Positions 59,448-64,000 of a stretch of 64,000 nt of DNA are shown here, one piece after another; position 1 is the stretch's first letter; each line of letters starts with the position of its first letter. The position numbers and the translations under genes were made by a program. Under the pieces are notes generated by a model. It was not told the origin of the DNA. It made no database searches and saw only the letters and a program-made list of their open reading frames with translations. The DNA comes from Streptomyces showdoensis (GTDB taxonomy: Bacteria; Actinomycetota; Actinomycetes; Streptomycetales; Streptomycetaceae), in contig NZ_BAAAXG010000013.1 of assembly GCF_039535475.1 (NCBI RefSeq), positions 124,001 to 188,000 on the forward strand, written 5' to 3'.

Positions 59448-60158
59448 ATGCCCCCACGCCCCCCGCACCCCCGACGCCGCGCCCCGCACGCCCCGGGGAC
59501 TCCGGCGCTCCCGGTCCTCCCCTACCGCAAGCCCACCCTCGGCCGCGACTACTGGATCCTGGACGACGTCCTGCCCGATCCGGACGCCGTGCGGGCACGC
59601 AGTCTGGCCAGGACCGACTGGACCGAGGGCTATCCGCACCGGCCCGAGAGCTGGCCGGGACTGCGGACCATGCCGGCCCTCGAAGCGGGCGAACTCGCCC
59701 ATGTCGAGCGGCTGGTCGTGAAGGCGACCGGCGCCGAGCGGATCTGGGCGCTCGACGGTGCCGCCGGCGGAACGTTCAACCACAACTGCGTCCAGGTCGT
59801 CGGCGAGGGCGAGTGCGAGCCGCGCCCGCACACCGACTCCCGCAGCATGTGCCGTTACGCCGCCGTCCTCTACCTCAACCCGGACGCGCCCCGGTCCTGC
59901 GGAACCAGCTTCTACCGCCAGAACCTGCCCGGCGGCGTCCTCGGCGGCAACACGGTGGCCGCGCCCCACGACAACCTGGCCCAGGCCCTCGGCGCCCGGT
60001 TCGTACCGCCGGACTCCTTCACCGAGGACATCGCCGTCCCGCACCGCTACAACCGGCTGCTGCTCTACACCGCGCACACGATCCACAGCGCCACCGGCTA
60101 CTGGGGCAGCACGCTGGAGGACAAGCGCATGACGGCGGTCTTCTTCTGGATGGCGTGA
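59448..60158 (+). CDS. 2OG-Fe(II)-oxygenase-like protein (DUF6445 type)
   Basis: Protein of 236 residues with the double-stranded beta-helix pattern of prolyl-hydroxylase-like oxygenases. DYWILDDVLPDPDAVRARSL opens the domain; the putative iron motif HxD is PRPHTDSRS, followed by YAAVLYLNPD, a GTSFYRQ turn and the distal His in AHTIHSATGYWG with Arg in EDKRMTAVFFW. The substrate is unknown; related proteins act on amino acids or peptides. ATG 59448 has no strong ribosome binding site and the N-terminus is Arg/Pro-rich, so a later start is possible. Confidence 0.75.
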   Translation: MPPRPPHPRRRAPHAPGTPALPVLPYRKPTLGRDYWILDDVLPDPDAVRARSLARTDWTEGYPHRPESWPGLRTMPALEAGELAHVERLVVKATGAERIWALDGAAGGTFNHNCVQVVGEGECEPRPHTDSRSMCRYAAVLYLNPDAPRSCGTSFYRQNLPGGVLGGNTVAAPHDNLAQALGARFVPPDSFTEDIAVPHRYNRLLLYTAHTIHSATGYWGSTLEDKRMTAVFFWMA

Positions 60159-60301
60159 ACCGCGCGGCGTGCACGGGAAGACCCGACACGCGGACCGGGG
60201 GCCGGCCCCACCGGCCACCGGCCCGCTGCCCGGATGGGCCGGAAGATCGCGTACCGGCAGGCTGAACGCGTACGACGCACTCCCGAGCGAAGGATCCCTC
60301 C

Positions 60302-61162
60302 TTGTTCAGCCTGAAGCCCCCGCACCGCCGCACCGCACGCATCGCCGCCGCCGGTGTCCTCGCCGCCGCCACCTGCGCCACCCTGATGGCCGGAAGCGCC
60401 TCGGCGATCGTCAACGGAAAGGACTCCACGCAGAGTTACCCGTTCATGGTGTCGATCCCCGAGTCGGCCCCCGAGCACGGCCTCCACGACGGCAACTGCG
60501 GCGGTTCGCTGATCGACCGGCAGTGGGTGCTGACGGCGGCCCACTGCCTGAAGGGCGACGGCCTCGAACTGGAGGGCATCGTCCGGATCGGCGGCGACCA
60601 CCGCACGTCCGGCGGCACCGTCCGGAAGATCGACCGCACCTTCAACCACCCCGGTTACGTCAACGGCGACGGCAGGGCCGCCAACAAGGACGACATCGCC
60701 CTGATCCGGCTCGACCGCCCGGTCACCGAGCAGCCCGTCCGGATCGCGCACCGGCCGGGCGGGCCGGGCACCCCGACCCGGATCATGGGCTTCGGCACCA
60801 CCGTCGACACCGAGTTCGCGTTCCCGGACCGGCTCCAGGAGCTGGACACCCGCAGGGGCGCCGCCTCCGAGTGCGCTCCGGGCTACGCGGACCGGACCCG
60901 GCTGTGCACGATCAGCCGCGTGCCGAAGGCGATGGCCTGCTTCGGCGACTCCGGCGGCCCGCAGGTCCAGAGGGGCCGGGACGGGCGCTGGGAGCTCATC
61001 GGCGTGACCTCGGGCCCCGGCGCCTCCGGGGTGCCGTGCTCGGAGGGGCCGGGCCTCTACACGAGCGCGCCCGCCTACGCGCACTGGATCCAGAAGGTCC
61101 AGAAGACCGTCAGGAACGAGCGGGCTCCTCACGCAGCCCCCACGGAGTCCCGTACGCGGTGA
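60302..61162 (+). CDS. Secreted chymotrypsin-fold serine protease
   Basis: S1 family protease of 286 residues. Signal peptide 1-35, ending SASA, directly followed by IVNG, the usual mature N-terminus of chymotrypsin-like enzymes. Catalytic His in TAAHC, Asp in KDDIALIRL, Ser in CFGDSGGP. The residue equivalent to 189 in the S1 pocket is Met ([10 protein letters not shown]), not Asp, so trypsin-like specificity is not expected. The TTG start has GAAGGA 7 nt upstream. The 3' end overlaps the convergent saccharopine-dehydrogenase-like gene by 53 bp, most of it the protein's Arg/Ala tail. Confidence 0.9.
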   Translation: MFSLKPPHRRTARIAAAGVLAAATCATLMAGSASAIVNGKDSTQSYPFMVSIPESAPEHGLHDGNCGGSLIDRQWVLTAAHCLKGDGLELEGIVRIGGDHRTSGGTVRKIDRTFNHPGYVNGDGRAANKDDIALIRLDRPVTEQPVRIAHRPGGPGTPTRIMGFGTTVDTEFAFPDRLQELDTRRGAASECAPGYADRTRLCTISRVPKAMACFGDSGGPQVQRGRDGRWELIGVTSGPGASGVPCSEGPGLYTSAPAYAHWIQKVQKTVRNERAPHAAPTESRTR

Positions 61163-62342
61163 GCAGGTCGAGGAAGGGCCGCGGCGGCAGTGCCTCGGGG
61201 CCCAGCACGCCGCTGCCCTTCCACGCACCGCTCGCGAGGAGTTCGAGCGCGATCACCGGGTTGACGGCCGTCTGCCAGACGACGGCCTGGGAACCGTACT
61301 CGCGCATCGACCACTCGTTGTCGACCACGTGATACAGGTACACCTCCCGCGCGGCGCCGTCCCTGGTGCCCTTGACCCAGGTGCCCGCGCAGGTCTTGCC
61401 CTTCATGCGGTCGCCCAGCGTGGCCGGGTCGGGCAGGCACGCGGCGACGACGTCGCGCGGGGAGACCTCGACCGGCCCGTCCGCGCCGGGGACGGTGACC
61501 TTGGCCGTGGCGTCGAGGCCCAGCTCGTGCAGGGTCTTCAGCTTGGTGATGAAGTCGTCGCCGAGGCCGTACTTGAAGGTGACGCGCCGGGCGTCGACCC
61601 AGCGCGGGATCAGCAGCACCTCCTCGTGCTCGACGTTGACGCACTCGACCGGCCCGATGCCCTCGGGGAAGTCGAAGACCTCGGGCTCGCTGAACGGCGC
61701 CGTGGTGAACCAGCCGCGGCCCTTCTCGTACACGACGGGCGGGTTGAGGCACTCCTCGATGGTGGTCCAGATGCTGAAGGAGGGCGCGAAGTCGTGGCCC
61801 TCGACGGTGAGGTTCGCGCCGTCGCGGACGCCGATCTCGTCGATCCCGTCGAAGAGCTCGTCGGCGGCGTACCGGGCGAAGACGTCCGAGAGGCCCGGCT
61901 CGACGCCCATGCCGACGAGCGCGAGGCGGCCGGCCCGCTCCCACTCCCCGGCCCGGGCGAACTGCTCGTCCCCGAGCTTCACGCCGCACTCCTCGTGCGG
62001 CGCGGAGGGGTGCGGCACGGACAGGGACATCGCCATGTCCACGTAGTGCGCGCCGGCGGCGAGCGCCGCCTCGAAGAGCGGCATCACGAACCGCGGATCG
62101 GTGGCGTTGAGCAGCACGTCGCAGCGCTCCTCGACGAGGACGCGGCGCACCGCCTCCGCGTCGGAGGCGTCCAGGCGGCGGGCGCTGAACCGGTCCGCCC
62201 GCTCCGGGAGCGCGGCGACGGCCGCCTCGGCACGGGCCGGGTCGTAGTCGGCGACGACCATGTGGGCAAGGAAGTCCCGGCGGGCCGCGATCCGGGTGAC
62301 GGCGGTTCCGACGCCGCCCGCACCCACGAGAAGTACGCGCAT
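61110..62342 (-). CDS. Saccharopine dehydrogenase-like oxidoreductase
   Basis: NAD(P)-dependent oxidoreductase of 410 residues with an N-terminal Rossmann fold ([20 protein letters not shown]) and the saccharopine-dehydrogenase-type C-terminal domain: [49 protein letters not shown], and [21 protein letters not shown]. It probably acts on an amino-acid-derived imine, such as a lysine or carboxyspermidine type intermediate; exact reaction unknown. GAGGTG precedes ATG 62342. It is divergent from a TetR regulator gene, its likely controller. Confidence 0.88.
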   Translation of the reverse strand: MRVLLVGAGGVGTAVTRIAARRDFLAHMVVADYDPARAEAAVAALPERADRFSARRLDASDAEAVRRVLVEERCDVLLNATDPRFVMPLFEAALAAGAHYVDMAMSLSVPHPSAPHEECGVKLGDEQFARAGEWERAGRLALVGMGVEPGLSDVFARYAADELFDGIDEIGVRDGANLTVEGHDFAPSFSIWTTIEECLNPPVVYEKGRGWFTTAPFSEPEVFDFPEGIGPVECVNVEHEEVLLIPRWVDARRVTFKYGLGDDFITKLKTLHELGLDATAKVTVPGADGPVEVSPRDVVAACLPDPATLGDRMKGKTCAGTWVKGTRDGAAREVYLYHVVDNEWSMREYGSQAVVWQTAVNPVIALELLASGAWKGSGVLGPEALPPRPFLDLLTAYGTPWGLREEPARS

Positions 62343-62479
62343 GTCACACACCTCAAGTCAACGGTAGACGCTCCCGGCGGACCTCGCCGGGGCTCTCCCC
62401 GGATGGAACACGAGCCCCGCTGTTAAGGTCTACGGCGTTGGCATAAGCGCGCGGGTACGGGACACGAAGGGCGGCCGCG

Positions 62480-63199
62480 ATGCCGAAGAAGGTGGTCCCG
62501 GAGGCGGAACGCCGCCGCCGGCGCCCGACGCGCCGGGGCACGGTCCTCTCCGAGGAGCTGATCGTGGCGACCGCGCTCCGGATGCTCCGCGAGCACGGCG
62601 CCTCCGGCCTGACCGCGCGCCGTCTGGGCAGCGCCCTCGGGGCGGACCCGAGCACCCTCTACCGCTACTTCGCCGGCCTGGACGACCTGACCCGTGCGAT
62701 CGGCGAGGTCCTGATGGGGCGCGCCCTGGACAGCTGGACGCCCACGGGTGCCTGGCGCGCCGACCTGCGCGCCCTCGGCCTGGCCGTCCACGCCTCCTAC
62801 CTGGCCCACCCCCAGGCCGCCGTGCTGACCGCCAGCCGGGTCACCGGGCGCCCGCGCGAGATCGCCGTGGACGAGACGGTCCTCGGCATCCTGCGCGGCG
62901 CGGGCTTCTCCGACGCCGACGCGGTGGGCGTCTACCACGCCTTCATCGACCTGGCCCTGGCGTTCGCCGCCCTGGACGCGGGCGCGCTGACCATCAAGGA
63001 CGAGGCCCGGGCGGCGGACGAGGACATGTGGTCCACCACCTACGCCCGCCTCCCCGCCACCACCCACCCCCACATCGCCGCCACCGCCCACCTCCTGGCC
63101 GACCGGATGAACGACAGCGCCTACCCGGTCCTCCTGGACACCTTGCTGGAGCGCGCGGAGGCCCGGCTGGCGGAGGGGACGGCGGACGACGGGGCCTAG
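62480..63199 (+). CDS. TetR-family regulator
   Basis: Regulator of 239 residues. The N-terminal helix-turn-helix (about 25-72) reads LIVATALRMLREHGASGLTARRLGSALGADPSTLYRYFAG, in segments typical of TetR; it is preceded by a very basic stretch (ERRRRRPTRRG). The ligand-binding domain is helical with TetR_C-like features (AIGEVLMGRALDSW...LAHPQAAVLTASR). It is divergent from the saccharopine-dehydrogenase-like gene, sharing a 137-bp promoter region, and presumably represses it. Confidence 0.88.
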   Translation: MPKKVVPEAERRRRRPTRRGTVLSEELIVATALRMLREHGASGLTARRLGSALGADPSTLYRYFAGLDDLTRAIGEVLMGRALDSWTPTGAWRADLRALGLAVHASYLAHPQAAVLTASRVTGRPREIAVDETVLGILRGAGFSDADAVGVYHAFIDLALAFAALDAGALTIKDEARAADEDMWSTTYARLPATTHPHIAATAHLLADRMNDSAYPVLLDTLLERAEARLAEGTADDGA

Positions 63200-63350
63200 G
63201 CAGGGCCCGGCGTGATCCGGGCGACAGGGCCCGGCGGCGCCGGTTCCCGCGGGGTCACTCCGGGATGTTCGTACCGCCGGCCGCCGACGGCACCGAGGGT
63301 GCCGCGCGCCGGTGGACATCCGGTCGACGCGCGGGGAGCGGGGCGGGTGT

Positions 63351-63737
63351 TCAGGGGGTCGGCGCGGTGGCCCGGTCGGAGTCGCTCCGCAGGACGCAGA
63401 ACTCGTTGCCCTCGGGGTCGGCCAGGACCGCCCAGCCGGTGCCGTCGGGGTTGCGGTGGTCGCCGACGAGGGTGGCGCCGATGCCGAGCAGCCACTCCAC
63501 CTCCGGGTCGCGGGAGGTCTCCGGGCGCAGGCAGAGGTGCACCCGGTTCTTGACCGTCTTGGCCTCGGGCACCTGGTTGAAGTACAGGACCGGCCCCTTC
63601 TCCGGCGTCACCTGGGTCTCCCGGTCGCCGGGGCGGGCGTCCGGATCCAGGGGCCCACCGGTCACCCTGCTCCAGAAGCGGGCCAGTTCGTAGGCGTCCG
63701 TACAGTCGATCGCGACGTTCTGCAGTGCCAAAACCAT
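63351..63737 (-). CDS. VOC-family (glyoxalase-like) protein
   Basis: Protein of 128 residues with two beta-alpha-beta-beta-beta halves: VLALQNVAIDCTDAYELARFWSRVTGGP (N-terminal half) and VHLCLRPETSRDPEVEWLLGIGATLVGDHRNPDGTGWAVLADPEGNEFCVL in the C-terminal half, with the usual DPEGNEFC end. Members bind metals or small ligands and include resistance proteins and lyases; no specific role. ATG 63737 follows GGAAAGG. It is convergent with the TetR gene. Confidence 0.88.
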   Translation of the reverse strand: MVLALQNVAIDCTDAYELARFWSRVTGGPLDPDARPGDRETQVTPEKGPVLYFNQVPEAKTVKNRVHLCLRPETSRDPEVEWLLGIGATLVGDHRNPDGTGWAVLADPEGNEFCVLRSDSDRATAPTP

Positions 63738-63897
63738 GCGGGCCAGCCTTTCCCAGATCCGCTCCGGGCGCCAGCGGCGGGTGTGTACGGAGCCACCCCT
63801 GCCCGCATCCGTTCCGGCCAACATCCTTTCCCCATATAGGATTTGACGTCCACCGCTGCTAGCTTCCCGCGAAGGATTCCAGGACCTGGGGGGACTC

Positions 63898-63951
63898 ATG
63901 GGGCTGCGAACGGGCACGGGCGGATACGCGGGAGCCGGGGCGGCACGATGA
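63898..63951 (+). CDS. Leader peptide-like 17-codon frame
   Basis: Short frame MGLRTGTGGYAGAGAAR with a good CCTGGGGGGA ribosome binding site 4 nt before ATG 63898. Its stop overlaps the next ATG (ATGA at 63948), so translation would be coupled. It could be a genuine leader peptide or the degenerate 5' part of an older start. Confidence 0.5.
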   Translation: MGLRTGTGGYAGAGAAR

Positions 63952-64000
63952 GCACCCCCGGGCTGCCCCAGCCGACGACGACCCCCGTGCCCGGCCAGGG
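63948..64000 (+). CDS. Start of a protein cut by the window end
   Basis: ATG 63948 opens a frame reading MSTPGLPQPTTTPVPGQ up to position 64000. The N-terminus is Pro/Thr-rich and disordered. It is coupled to the 17-codon frame by a 4-nt overlap. No function can be inferred. Confidence 0.55.
   Translation, partial: MSTPGLPQPTTTPVPGQ

Overview
The window is high-GC actinomycete DNA, almost certainly from a Streptomyces chromosome. Evidence: a complete whiE-type spore-pigment locus, AfsR/SARP regulators with in-frame TTA codons, a class-F-type sortase pair, a K15-type DD-peptidase, an LCP protein and many GTG/TTG starts. No rRNA, tRNA, CRISPR array, phage or insertion sequence was recognised.

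Region by region. 1-6.2 kb: an AfsR-like SARP (truncated by the window edge) divergent from a SnoaL-like protein, a PobA-like aromatic hydroxylase and a two-domain methyltransferase, which looks like a small aromatic tailoring group. 6.3-15 kb: housekeeping and surface genes (CsbD, secreted TAP-type peptidase, anchored protein plus sulfotransferase, sortase pair, secreted beta-helix protein). 15-23.4 kb: an O-methyltransferase facing a complete spore-pigment type II PKS operon (SchA/CurD-like, cupin, KS-alpha, KS-beta, ACP, aromatase/cyclase, cyclase) with its divergent FAD hydroxylase. 23.5-29.1 kb: hypothetical and cell-wall related genes, including an 812-residue DUF1906-like protein without an export signal, and a Tat-exported metallo-beta-lactamase-fold hydrolase.

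29.6-44.2 kb is the centrepiece: a clavam (clavulanic-acid type beta-lactam) biosynthetic cluster. A CcaR-like SARP with a TTA codon and an MFS exporter sit at one end. A tightly coupled minus-strand operon follows: ceaS, bls, an ATP-grasp ligase, pah, cas. It builds carboxyethylarginine, closes the beta-lactam, removes the guanidine and oxidises to clavaminate. A divergent plus-strand set holds an acyltransferase, two OppA-like proteins without export signals, and ornithine acetyltransferase. The late clavulanate genes (clavaldehyde dehydrogenase, the P450/ferredoxin pair, orf12, claR) are not present in the window. The predicted product is therefore a clavaminate-derived, possibly N-aminoacylated clavam rather than clavulanic acid.

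44.4-64 kb: a two-component system, a lone tsaD, a cobalamin riboswitch in front of a hotdog thioesterase, a 15-bp tandem repeat, a K15-type DD-peptidase, tatA, an LCP ligase, an ArsR/MgtA-like ATPase pair, a chymotrypsin-fold protease, a saccharopine-dehydrogenase-like enzyme with a TetR regulator, a VOC protein, and a gene start cut by the window end. All family comparisons are from memory and inspection; no database search was run.
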